From assembly GCA_965277595.1 (NCBI GenBank), contig CBDIDH010000002.1:124001-188000 (forward strand): a stretch of DNA of 64,000 nucleotides. Reading direction: 5' to 3'. A program made the translations under genes and the position numbers. Under the pieces are notes generated by a model. That model saw nothing but the letters and a program-made list of their open reading frames with translations, was not told the DNA's origin and made no database searches. Below, piece after piece: positions 1 through 7,440 of this stretch (within the stretch, counting starts at the first letter, position 1; every line of letters begins with the position of its first letter). This stretch comes from CBDIDH01 sp965277595 (GTDB lineage Bacteria > Planctomycetota > Planctomycetia > Isosphaerales > Isosphaeraceae).

Positions 1-1269
1 GAGGTCTTCCGCGACTACCTCTCCGCCCGCAACGAACAGCGCCCGCGGACGCGGGTCCGGCTCCTCCGCGCCCTGCTCAAGCAAAAGCCCGGCAACCCCA
101 GTTTCTCGGCCATTTACGTCAACGTTCTGAGTGACGCCGAGGCCGCCGAACTTCCCGAGGCCGACGTCCGCGCGCTTGTCGCCGAATGGGTCGACGGCGC
201 CAAACCCCACGGCGACGACTTCGCCGCGGGCATCCGCACCCAGGCCGCGCTCGCGCTCGCCGGCAAACCCATGTACGCAAATCTCGCCCTGGATCTCGCC
301 CGCGAGGCCGACGCCGCCCTCAACGCCGAGGCTCCTCTACAGACCCGCGCCGAGGTTGCCGCCGCTCTCGCCAACGCCGCCAAGCTCGCCGGCACGGCCG
401 ATCTCGCGGCGTCCGCCCGCGCCCGCGCCGATCGGTTCGAGGCCGAGCTTGACGCGGAATATCATAAAAAAGTGCCCCCGTTTCAACCCGATGCCTCGCT
501 CGGCCGGGCCGATCGACCGACCGACCGCGTCGTCCTCCTCGAACTCTTCACCGGCGCCGAGTGCCCCCCGTGTGTCGCGGCCGACGTGGCCTTTGACGCC
601 CTCACCGCGACCGCCAAGCCCACTCAACTCGTCACCCTTCAGTACCACCTTCACATCCCCGGCCCCGACCCCCTGACCTCGCCCGACGCGCTCTCCCGGG
701 CCGACTATTATCCCGACTTCCGCGGCACCCCCGCCCCCTATTTCGACGGCAAGGCCGAGGCGTCGGGCGGCGGTGGCATGGCCGCGTCCCAAGGCAAGTA
801 CCGCGACTATCTCGAAGTCATCTCCCGCGATCGCGACAAGGCCCCGCGAGCCACCATCACGCTCAAGGCCGACCGCAAGGCCGAGACCATCCTGATCCGC
901 GCCGAGGCCGAGACCAAGGTCCCCGGTTCCAAGCTCAAGCTCCGCCTGGCTCTCGTCGAGAACGAGATTCGGTACGTCGGCGGCAACGGCCTTCGCTTCC
1001 ATCACCATGTCGTCCGAGGCATGCCCGGCGGCGTCGGCGGTCAAGCCTTCACCGACAACCGCTGCAAGATCGAGACGGTTGTTGACCTCGCCGACCTGCG
1101 CAAGATCCTCGAAAAATCGCTTGCCGACTCCATCAAGGAAGGCAACACCTTCCGCAAGGCCCTACCGCCGATCCCCCTGACCCGGCTCTCGGTCGTCGCC
1201 TTTGTTCAGGACGATGCCGACCGTTCCGTCCTCAACGCCGCGATCGTCCCCGCCGACAGGACCGATTGA
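1..1269 (+). CDS. Thioredoxin-fold protein with CPPC motif, 5' end missing
   Basis: The frame is open from the first base, so the start lies outside the window; about 422 residues are visible. The visible N-terminal part (roughly residues 1-155) is Ala/Arg-rich and helical, as in TPR-like regions. It is followed by a thioredoxin-like segment starting LLELFTGAECPPC at about residue 178, whose CPPC pair matches a redox-active CxxC site. The C-terminal third looks like a beta-rich domain. The family resembles planctomycete exported thioredoxin-like proteins, but the signal peptide cannot be seen. A role in extracytoplasmic thiol chemistry is inference; the substrate is unknown. No partner gene is visible upstream, and tatC lies 458 bases downstream. 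Confidence 0.8.
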   Translation, partial: EVFRDYLSARNEQRPRTRVRLLRALLKQKPGNPSFSAIYVNVLSDAEAAELPEADVRALVAEWVDGAKPHGDDFAAGIRTQAALALAGKPMYANLALDLAREADAALNAEAPLQTRAEVAAALANAAKLAGTADLAASARARADRFEAELDAEYHKKVPPFQPDASLGRADRPTDRVVLLELFTGAECPPCVAADVAFDALTATAKPTQLVTLQYHLHIPGPDPLTSPDALSRADYYPDFRGTPAPYFDGKAEASGGGGMAASQGKYRDYLEVISRDRDKAPRATITLKADRKAETILIRAEAETKVPGSKLKLRLALVENEIRYVGGNGLRFHHHVVRGMPGGVGGQAFTDNRCKIETVVDLADLRKILEKSLADSIKEGNTFRKALPPIPLTRLSVVAFVQDDADRSVLNAAIVPADRTD

Positions 1270-1473
1270 TGGATTGATCGATCTGGATAGGTCGTTTTCA
1301 AAAGGGTAAAAATCTTCGGCCAGGAACCCATGAGAGCAGGCATTCAGGCAGGGCTGCTTCCTGGTTAAAACATGACCAATGTTTAAGGACCGATAACCGA
1401 GCGGAAATGGAAAACCCGAAGAGGAGGCCACTGTCTCAACGATTCATCCTCGGTCCTCGTTCTTTCGTTCCTT

Positions 1474-1494
1474 GGTCATCGGTCATCGGTCATC
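1474..1494. repeat. Three tandem GGTCATC heptamers (intergenic hairpin family, copy 1)
   Basis: The heptamer GGTCATC occurs three times without spacer. The same heptamer, or its complement GATGACC, builds the hairpins at 4636-4710 and 13811-13882. Upstream, near 1373-1398, lie degenerate complementary elements (CATGACCAATG, GGACCGATAACC), so this copy may be a decayed hairpin. Confidence 0.7.
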
Positions 1495-1577
1495 CATGGA
1501 AGAGGAAACAGCCCAGCGCCGTCTGGCGATCGACCTGTCGCGTGTGGTAGACTGGTTTTCCTGGAACGCTCCCGCCT

Positions 1578-1644
1578 GACGGCCGTCCCCGAGAGGCCCA
1601 CGGCGGCGCCGCCTTAAAGGGTCCCGGCCTCGGGAACGGCCGTC
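1578..1644. other. Long inverted repeat upstream of tatC
   Basis: The left arm GACGGCCGTCCCCGAG (1578-1593) pairs with CTCGGGAACGGCCGTC (1629-1644) with one mismatch in 16. The region between the arms contains another GC palindrome, GGCGGCGCCGCC, near 1601-1612. It ends 83 bases before the tatC start. It could be a terminator of upstream transcription or a structured mRNA leader; there is no T-run after it, so an intrinsic terminator is not clear. Confidence 0.6.
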
Positions 1645-1727
1645 GCGACCCGCGTCTCCACCCAGCCCACCAGATTACAGGCGACGCAACTCCGGCGCGC
1701 CCTCGGCTCCGTCAGGGTGGTCCGTCC

Positions 1728-2744
1728 ATGGCGACTGAAAAAGACCTCTTCGTCGAAGAACAATCGATGGTCGCGATGAGCTTCGGTGATCACATCGAAG
1801 AACTCCGCGTCCGGCTTATTCTCGGACTGCTCGGCCTGATGGTCGGGGTCCTCATCACGTTCATCCCGCCGATCGAGCTGGGCAAGCGCGTGATGACCAA
1901 GATGGAAGAGCCCGCCAAGGGAGCCCTCACCAAGTTTTACGGCGAACGCGCCAAGGTTCGCGCCGCGGAGGCGACAAAGGCCGAGAGCCTCACCCCGGTC
2001 GTCGAGGCGGTCATTCCCGCCGGTGCTCTCGTCGCCGAGTTATTGCGGTTCTCGCCCGACCTGAAGGTCCCCTTTCCCGGCGACCTGGAAGGCGAGGTCG
2101 TCCGCCTGCCGATCCGGCACAAGGAGGCGGGCATGATCATGACCGTCTTCGGCTCGCAGGAACAGCGCGACGCCCTGATCTCGCTCGCCCCGCTGGAGAC
2201 GATGACGATCTTCTTCACCGTCTGCCTGGTCACTGGCCTGGTGATCGCCAGCCCCTGGGTTTTCTATCAGATCTGGGCCTTTGTCGGGGCGGGCCTTTAC
2301 CGCCACGAGCGTCATTATGTCACCAAGTTCTTGCCGATGTCGCTCGGCCTCTTCTTGACCGGCGTCTTCATGTGCTTCTTCTTCGTCTTGCCGCTCACGC
2401 TCGGTTTTCTCCTGGAATTCAACGTCTGGCTCGGCATCGAGCCCACGCTTCGCCTGGCCGACTGGATGAGCTTCGCCACGATCTTGCCGCTGGTCTTCGG
2501 CATCTGCTTCCAGACGCCGCTGGTCATGCTCTTCCTTGAGCGGATCGGCGTCCTCACCGTGGCCGACTTCCGCGCCAAGCGCAAGTTCGCTATCCTCATC
2601 ATGTTCGTCGCGGGAGCGGTGCTCACGCCCGGTCAGGACCCCTTCAGCATGTGCCTGCTCTCGATTCCGATGGTCCTTCTCTATGAATTGGGCATCCTCT
2701 TGATCGGCCGACAAGCCGCGCGGACCCCGGCCCTTATCGATTGA
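1728..2744 (+). CDS. tatC: Twin-arginine translocase subunit TatC
   Basis: TatC is the membrane receptor for twin-arginine signal peptides and exports folded proteins. The family motif HIEELRVRL is at about residues 18-26, the first membrane segment at about 30-47, and the signature region starting LAPLETMTIFF and running to GLYRHER lies around 155-195, followed by the remaining hydrophobic segments. At 338 residues it is longer than the usual 240-260. The extra length lies mostly between membrane segments 1 and 2 (about residues 50-150), a hydrophilic loop expected on the periplasmic side. ATG 1728 is chosen because the conserved N-terminus follows closely. The CobA-HemD gene starts 27 bases downstream. 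No tatA/B gene is visible in the window. Confidence 0.95.
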   Translation: MATEKDLFVEEQSMVAMSFGDHIEELRVRLILGLLGLMVGVLITFIPPIELGKRVMTKMEEPAKGALTKFYGERAKVRAAEATKAESLTPVVEAVIPAGALVAELLRFSPDLKVPFPGDLEGEVVRLPIRHKEAGMIMTVFGSQEQRDALISLAPLETMTIFFTVCLVTGLVIASPWVFYQIWAFVGAGLYRHERHYVTKFLPMSLGLFLTGVFMCFFFVLPLTLGFLLEFNVWLGIEPTLRLADWMSFATILPLVFGICFQTPLVMLFLERIGVLTVADFRAKRKFAILIMFVAGAVLTPGQDPFSMCLLSIPMVLLYELGILLIGRQAARTPALID

Positions 2745-2771
2745 CCGATCACCCCGAGGTCAGGCGATTCC

Positions 2772-4298
2772 ATGACGCGGACCGGGATCGTTTATCTCGT
2801 CGGAGCCGGACCCGGAGACCCCGGCCTTCTCACCCGGAGAGGCGCCGAGGTCCTGGCTCGGGCCGAAGTGGTCGTTTACGATCACCTGGCCAGCCCCCGG
2901 CTTCTGGACCTCGCGCCGGCCTCGGCTCTGAGAATCTGCGCGGGGAAGTCGATCGGCCATTGCACTCTTTCTCAGCCCGAGATCAACCGGACGCTCGCTG
3001 AACATTCCCGAGCGGGGCGCCGGGTGGTCCGGCTCAAGGGGGGCGATCCCTACGTCTTTGGCCGCGGGGCCGAGGAAGCCGAGCATTTGCAGGCTGAAGG
3101 GCTGGCCTTCGAGGTCGTGCCCGGCGTGACGGCCGGTGTCGGCGTGACCGCCTACGCCGGGGTTCCCGTCACGCATCGCGACGTGGCCTCGGCCGTCGCC
3201 TTCATCACCGGCCATCACGATCCCGAGACCCCTGAAGGTCGCGCCCGGATCGACTGGTCGGCGCTCGCCCGGTTCCCGGGCACGCTGGTCATCTACATGG
3301 GCGTGACCCGGCTTGAAGCGCTCTGCCGGACCCTGATCCAGCTTGGCAAGGCCCCCGAGACGCCCGCCGCCCTCATCGAGTCGGGCACCCTGACCCGACA
3401 GCGCACCGTCGCCGCGACCCTCGCCGATCTCCCCGCCGAGGTCGTCCGCGCCGGACTCGGGCCGCCGGCTCTCCTGGTCGTCGGCGAGGTTGTTTCACGC
3501 CGCCCGGCGCTCCGCTGGTTTGAGAATAAGCCCCTTTTCGGCCAGCGGATCGTCATCACCCGGCCTTCCGATGAGGCCGACCGTTCCGCCTCGATCCTCG
3601 AAGCCCTCGGCGCCGAGGTCCTCAGCGCCCCGACCGTGACGATCGGGCCGCCTCCCGATTATGAACCAGTCGATCGCGCGATCGACCGTCTCGGCGAGTT
3701 CGACTGGCTGGTCTTCACCTCGGGCAACGGCGTCCGCTACTTCCTCGATCGCCTCGACGCGCGCGGCCGCGACCTCCGCGCCCTCGGCCATCTCAAGCTC
3801 GCGGCGATCGGTCCGGCCACGGCCGAGGCCCTCGCGCAATACCGCCTCAAGGCCGACCTCGTCCCCGTTGAGTACCGATCCGAAGCGCTCGCCTCGTCTC
3901 TCGTCGACCAAGCCGCCGGTCGCCGGATCTTGCTGGCTCGGGCCGACCGAGGCCGGACGATCCTCAAGGACGAACTTCAGCGCGTTGCCGAGGTCGAACA
4001 GATCGCCGTCTACAGCAACGTCGACGCCCCGTCCATTCCCGATGCGGTTATCGACCGGATCGCGGCCGGGTCGATTGACTGGATCACCCTGACCAGCTCC
4101 GCGATCACGGCTCGACTTCACGCCCTCTTGCCCGATCGTGCTCGGTGCCAGATTGGCAGGTCGACGCGATTGATCAGTCTTAGCCCCGTGACGACCGCCG
4201 CCGCCCGAAGCCTCGGCTGGGATGTCGCCGCCGAGGCGACCGTCTACACCTGGGACGGCCTCATCCAGACCCTCATTGAACAGGTGGCCCGGGGCTGA
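2772..4298 (+). CDS. cobA-hemD: Fused uroporphyrinogen-III C-methyltransferase / uroporphyrinogen-III synthase
   Basis: This is a 508-residue tetrapyrrole enzyme with two domains. Residues 1 to about 250 are the SAM-dependent methyltransferase (CobA/SUMT), making precorrin-2 from uroporphyrinogen III: GAGPGDPGLLT at about 11-21, VRLKGGDPYVFGRGAEEAE near 86-104, and VPGVTAG. Residues from about 257 to the end are HemD, which cyclises hydroxymethylbilane: it begins GQRIVITRP and contains DWLVFTSGNG and an internal ARADRGR region. The two activities are consecutive in siroheme/heme synthesis, and this fusion is known in several phyla. It follows tatC closely and may be cotranscribed with it. Confidence 0.95.
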   Translation: MTRTGIVYLVGAGPGDPGLLTRRGAEVLARAEVVVYDHLASPRLLDLAPASALRICAGKSIGHCTLSQPEINRTLAEHSRAGRRVVRLKGGDPYVFGRGAEEAEHLQAEGLAFEVVPGVTAGVGVTAYAGVPVTHRDVASAVAFITGHHDPETPEGRARIDWSALARFPGTLVIYMGVTRLEALCRTLIQLGKAPETPAALIESGTLTRQRTVAATLADLPAEVVRAGLGPPALLVVGEVVSRRPALRWFENKPLFGQRIVITRPSDEADRSASILEALGAEVLSAPTVTIGPPPDYEPVDRAIDRLGEFDWLVFTSGNGVRYFLDRLDARGRDLRALGHLKLAAIGPATAEALAQYRLKADLVPVEYRSEALASSLVDQAAGRRILLARADRGRTILKDELQRVAEVEQIAVYSNVDAPSIPDAVIDRIAAGSIDWITLTSSAITARLHALLPDRARCQIGRSTRLISLSPVTTAAARSLGWDVAAEATVYTWDGLIQTLIEQVARG

Positions 4299-4321
4299 TC
4301 TCTTGAAAATTTCCTCGTTTT

Positions 4322-4504
4322 TTACCGCAATTCGCGAGCGGTCTCAAATCCCTGCCAGAGCACGAACGCCGCGCCCAGCACGAACAGAATATCAAGCACG
4401 AGATTTCGGCCCAGAACCCCCAGGGTCAGATCGAGAAGGAAGATCAGGCAGACGAGACCGGCGAAGCCCATCGCCGTGTAGGTCAAGACCTTGTCAAGCT
4501 CCAT
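4322..4504 (-). CDS. Small two-helix membrane protein
   Basis: A 60-residue protein starting MELDKVLTYTAMG with two hydrophobic stretches (about residues 10-30 and 34-51) separated by a short polar turn containing GRN. The charged C-terminus ends ETARELR. No family recognised. It is convergent with the CobA-HemD gene, 23 bases away. The composition is that of a real membrane protein rather than a shadow frame. Function unknown. Confidence 0.65.
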   Translation of the reverse strand: MELDKVLTYTAMGFAGLVCLIFLLDLTLGVLGRNLVLDILFVLGAAFVLWQGFETARELR

Positions 4505-4635
4505 GGCCCTGTCACTCCGCGCGTATTCGGCCGTTCGGGATTGTTCGTGGTGCCTTGCTCTAATTTACCACAACCCCAGCCCGCGCGCAAGATTGCGGAG
4601 AATCCCATTGGGCCGCTGGCAAAGACCGGAAATTA

Positions 4636-4710
4636 ATGATCGATGACCAATGCCCAATGACCGAAAGGTTCCTCCAATGGGGCATTGGGCATCGGGCATC
4701 GGTCATTCCC
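4636..4710. repeat. Intergenic hairpin of the GATGACC family (copy 2)
   Basis: The left arm around 4637-4662 (GATGACCAATGCCCAATGACC) and the right arm around 4675-4708 (GGCATTGGGCATCGGGCATC then GGTCATT) are imperfectly complementary over about 25 bases, with a short loop. It lies just beyond the 3' end of the hsp20 run on the minus strand, so it may terminate that transcript, but it resembles the repeat at 13811-13882 more than a classical terminator. Confidence 0.6.
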
Positions 4711-4723
4711 ACGAACCGGCCAG

Positions 4724-5191
4724 TCACGACTGAACGGGAATCGTCCTGGATTTCGCGGCCTCGCGTTTGGGAAGGCGGACCTTGAGGACACCGTGGCGAG
4801 CGTCGGCCTGCGTGGCCTCGAAGTCAACCTCGCCCGAAAGCACGACCTGGCGGTGAAAGGGGCCGAAATGGCGCTCGCGGAGCGGGCCGTTCGCCTCGGT
4901 GGCGTGCTCGTCGGGCTTCACCCCACGAATCGAGAGGACGTTTCCCGTCACCGAGAGGTCAATCGACGACGGCTCGACCCCCGGAACGTCGACGACGACC
5001 AGATACGCCTCGGGCGTCTCCATCACGTCGACCGACGGATTCCAGCTTGCCGGTTCCAGATCCATTGGCGCGGTCTGACCGGCCGCGAACCGGGACGGGT
5101 TCACGTACTCGTCAAAGAGCCTGTTCAACTCACTCTGCAAGGCAAAAAGCGGCGTCGAGAGGTCGCGACGCCAGGGACCAAGTCGTGCCAT
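4724..5191 (-). CDS. Hsp20/alpha-crystallin small heat-shock protein (third of three)
   Basis: An ATP-independent holdase of 155 residues. The alpha-crystallin domain spans about residues 50-150, with VSIDLSVTGN-type strands (PSSIDLSVTGNVLSIRG), and the C-terminal I-x-V anchor reads TIPVQS. The N-terminal arm (MARLGPWRRDLSTPL, then LNRLFDEY) is typical of the class. It is the last of three tandem hsp20 genes, which differ in sequence, suggesting hetero-oligomers or divided labour. The gap from the preceding hsp20 gene is 75 bases. Confidence 0.93.
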   Translation of the reverse strand: MARLGPWRRDLSTPLFALQSELNRLFDEYVNPSRFAAGQTAPMDLEPASWNPSVDVMETPEAYLVVVDVPGVEPSSIDLSVTGNVLSIRGVKPDEHATEANGPLRERHFGPFHRQVVLSGEVDFEATQADARHGVLKVRLPKREAAKSRTIPVQS

Positions 5192-5266
5192 CGAGGAAAC
5201 TCCCTTTGGGTTTCGTCTGGAGCCTGCGTGGAGATCTTCCGGGTCGATCAGCGGCCCTTTCCCGCG

Positions 5267-5704
5267 TCAGGACTTGACCTCGATCTTCCTCGTCTTGACG
5301 CGTTCCGCCTTGGGCAAGGTCAGGCGAAGAACCCCGTTCTTCAACTCGGCCGTGATCTTCGACCGTTCGACCTCATCGCTGAGAATGAACGACCGGTAAA
5401 AGTCGCCGACGCGGTGCTCCTCGTGGAGCGTTCTGGCCCCTTCGGGAGCCGGTGAGGCGACCCGGGCGTGCAGGCTGAGAACGTTGTCTTCAAGCTGGAT
5501 ATGCAGGTTTTCCTCGGTCGCGCCGGGCAGGTCGGCTTCGAGGATCAGGCCTTCCGGCCCTTCGTGAATATCGATCAACGGCGTGTGATAACCGCGAGCG
5601 TCGTTTATCTCTTCCGACGCGGCCGGGGGCGCGTTGTGCGTGCCATTCTCCCCCTTCGTCCGGTTCACCGCGACGGGGATCGATCGATTGTCCATGCTGC
5701 TCAT
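5267..5704 (-). CDS. Hsp20/alpha-crystallin small heat-shock protein (second of three)
   Basis: A 145-residue small heat-shock protein. It has a polar N-terminus (MSSMDNRSIPVAVNRTKG), then the alpha-crystallin domain from about residue 40 (PLIDIHEGPEGLILEADLPG) and a C-terminal KIEVKS, which is an I-x-V anchor. It differs from its two neighbours in lacking the usual WxPxxE/LFDEY N-terminal arm. It sits 60 bases after the first hsp20 gene and 75 before the third, consistent with one transcript. Confidence 0.93.
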   Translation of the reverse strand: MSSMDNRSIPVAVNRTKGENGTHNAPPAASEEINDARGYHTPLIDIHEGPEGLILEADLPGATEENLHIQLEDNVLSLHARVASPAPEGARTLHEEHRVGDFYRSFILSDEVERSKITAELKNGVLRLTLPKAERVKTRKIEVKS

Positions 5705-5764
5705 CGGTCGCCTCCCTTTTGTCTCTTCGTTGTTCGTTCGGGCCCCGACTCTCTTGACCCGTTT

Positions 5765-6208
5765 TCAAGAAACCGTCGACGACACCGAGATCAATCTCGG
5801 CCGGGCACTTTCCGCCTTGGGAACCGTGACCGTCAAGACCCCCTGGTTGTACGAGGCCGTGACCTTGCCGCTCTCGACCCGGTCGGGCAGAGTCACGGTG
5901 CGCGTCCACTTGCCGAAGGGGCGTTCCTGCCGTCGGTAACTCTCGTCGGCCACGCCTTCAGGCCGCTTGCGATCGCCGCGAAGCGTGAGGGTTTCGCCGG
6001 TAATGGAGAGTTCCAGATCCTCGGCGGCCATCCCCGGCACGGGCGATGTGAGCACGTAATGGTCGCCCGCGTCAAAGAGGTTCACGGCGGGAAATTGTCG
6101 GGTCACCCGCCAGGTTTGCAGCGGTTCCAGAGTCTCAAAAAGCCGACCCACCTCGCGCTGAAATTCTCGGAAAGGGTCCCACCGTCTCGGCCAGCCCGCC
6201 GCATTCAT
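5765..6208 (-). CDS. Hsp20/alpha-crystallin small heat-shock protein (first of three)
   Basis: A 147-residue holdase chaperone. The N-terminal arm WDPFREFQREVGRLFETL at about residues 10-27 is canonical for class A bacterial sHSPs. The core contains SPVPGMAAEDLELSITGE and ends in an ISVSS I-x-V anchor. ATG 6208 is preceded on the minus strand by GGTAAGGAGATCGGGAAA, a strong ribosome site. A sigma-54-like promoter lies at 6262-6278, placing this gene first in the operon. Confidence 0.94.
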   Translation of the reverse strand: MNAAGWPRRWDPFREFQREVGRLFETLEPLQTWRVTRQFPAVNLFDAGDHYVLTSPVPGMAAEDLELSITGETLTLRGDRKRPEGVADESYRRQERPFGKWTRTVTLPDRVESGKVTASYNQGVLTVTVPKAESARPRLISVSSTVS

Positions 6209-6261
6209 TTTCCCGATCTCCTTACCTCAAGGATTGCCTGGAAAACCTGAGATCAAGGAAT

Positions 6262-6278
6262 TGCATCGGGTGTGCCAA
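6262..6278 (-). promoter_or_regulatory. Sigma-54 (RpoN)-type promoter for the hsp20 operon
   Basis: On the minus strand the sequence reads TTGGCACACCCGATGCA. It matches the -24/-12 pattern TGGCAC-N5-TTGCA with one difference, and the invariant GG and GC are separated by exactly 10 bases. The inferred start of transcription is near 6251, about 43 bases upstream of the first hsp20 ATG. Activity is inference. Confidence 0.6.
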
Positions 6279-6408
6279 CTTGACAGGGAAGCCAACGATT
6301 GGAATGAACAGATTGCCCCAAGTCAGGAAATTATCCAGGATTAGAAAGAGTGAAAAATGTTTTGGATTTCCAGATCGACCTCGCTCGACTCATTGAGTAT
6401 GACGAATT

Positions 6409-6456
6409 TGGCAGGCAAAGTTCGAAATAGGCGATTCTTCGTGATCGTGCCTGCCA
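6409..6456. promoter_or_regulatory. Perfect 9-base inverted repeat, possible activator site
   Basis: TGGCAGGCA (6409-6417) and TGCCTGCCA (6448-6456) are exact reverse complements. They lie 131-194 bases upstream of the sigma-54-like promoter, the distance range where enhancer-binding activators bind. The spacing between the arms is wide for a single dimer site, so it could instead be a hairpin. Confidence 0.35.
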
Positions 6457-6521
6457 TTATGGCAATAAATGCGTTCCGATCCTCGTTCTTATCCCATTTC
6501 CCTTTCACGAAACAAGAACCC

Positions 6522-7199
6522 TCAAAGCTTCTCAATCCGCTTCGCCAGCAGTTCCGGAAAGAGCTTGTACCAGCGCTGATTCAGCGGGGAAGGATGCGGT
6601 AGGGGGAGAATCGTGACCGGCTTTGCGACGCGTCCCGAGCCTGAATCGGCCCAGAGATACACCCGGCAATCAGCCTCATAGCGGTCTTCGCGGTTCCAGA
6701 AGGCAGTGAAGGCGTCCGGGTCGTCGGCATAGGGGCTGAACCACTGAAAGGCTTCAGTGCCAAGCGTGATGACCTTGTTGCCTCCGGTCCAGTGGACGGC
6801 GAGAAGTTCGGCGACAAACGGGCGGAACCGCTCCTTGACCGATCCGGGATACGCCTTGTTTCCCGGCGGTTTATAAGGAACTGTGTTGGTCAAGAGGACG
6901 CGATCGAGAACGGATTCCAGGGAGCGGTCAGTGGCTGGTGGTGCCTGTCCATGCTCGGCCTTGTAGAAGCCGGACCGCACCAGTCGGCCCCCCGCGCCGA
7001 TGAGGGGTTGGCCGGCCGCGACCTCGTCCTTGCCGAGATCTCGGCCAAAGACGCAGACGGGTGCCTTGAGTGTTCCCGCGTAAAGGATTGGCACTTCCGG
7101 GTCCTTCTCGGCGCGTTGATAGACGGGAACGTCGACCGGAAACCCTGTGCGAGCGGCTTCCTTGTGAATGGACGCGATGAGTGCCTCGATGGTCCTCAT
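6522..7199 (-). CDS. Uracil-DNA glycosylase family protein
   Basis: A 225-residue member of the UDG superfamily, which excises uracil or other damaged bases from DNA. Visible signs: the loop CVFGRDLGKDEVAAGQPLIG followed by GAGGRLVR at about residues 50-74, which parallels the family-4 GEAPG...G.PFVG motif, and a C-terminal HPSPLNQRWYK that matches the HP[SA] motif used for DNA binding. The family-4 iron-sulphur cysteines are not evident, so it is a distant branch. ATG 7199 (MRTIEALIASIH) is chosen over a longer frame because the extra N-terminus runs back to the divergent cimA start and has no family resemblance. Confidence 0.78.
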   Translation of the reverse strand: MRTIEALIASIHKEAARTGFPVDVPVYQRAEKDPEVPILYAGTLKAPVCVFGRDLGKDEVAAGQPLIGAGGRLVRSGFYKAEHGQAPPATDRSLESVLDRVLLTNTVPYKPPGNKAYPGSVKERFRPFVAELLAVHWTGGNKVITLGTEAFQWFSPYADDPDAFTAFWNREDRYEADCRVYLWADSGSGRVAKPVTILPLPHPSPLNQRWYKLFPELLAKRIEKL

Positions 7200-7440
7200 G
7201 GAACCGTTGACCCCTTTGCTCGGTTCGACGTCGATTGACCCGGAGATTTCGCCTGTTGCTTTTCCCAGATTAACAGACGCGGCGACATCAACGAACCTTC
7301 GAGCGCCCGGACGTATCCACCCTATCGTGAGACCGCTAGCGCGGGGGTCGCCGCGTGGTTTCCGGTTTGCTAAACTAGATATTGACCACCGCGCGAGTGA
7401 TTTCCGGGCGGTCTTCCTCTGAGGGGCAAGGTGGACGTTC

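Larger units (their letters stand above)
1270..1727. other. Intergenic region before tatC with repeats and a structured leader
   Basis: I find no convincing gene in this 458-base stretch. It contains a degenerate GACC-type arm near 1370-1400, three exact tandem copies of GGTCATC at 1474-1494, and a long inverted repeat at 1578-1644 just upstream of tatC. These sites are listed separately. Confidence 0.7.
6209..6521. other. AT-rich regulatory region upstream of the hsp20 genes
   Basis: This 313-base stretch is visibly richer in A and T than its surroundings. It holds the sigma-54-like promoter (6262-6278) and an inverted repeat (6409-6456). A 64-codon open frame on the minus strand is not supported as a gene: it has no ribosome site or family resemblance. 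Confidence 0.6.

Noticed and set aside
6341..6535. 64-codon minus-strand frame between hsp20 and the UDG gene
   Set aside because: No ribosome site or conservation signs, and it overlaps the end of the glycosylase gene.
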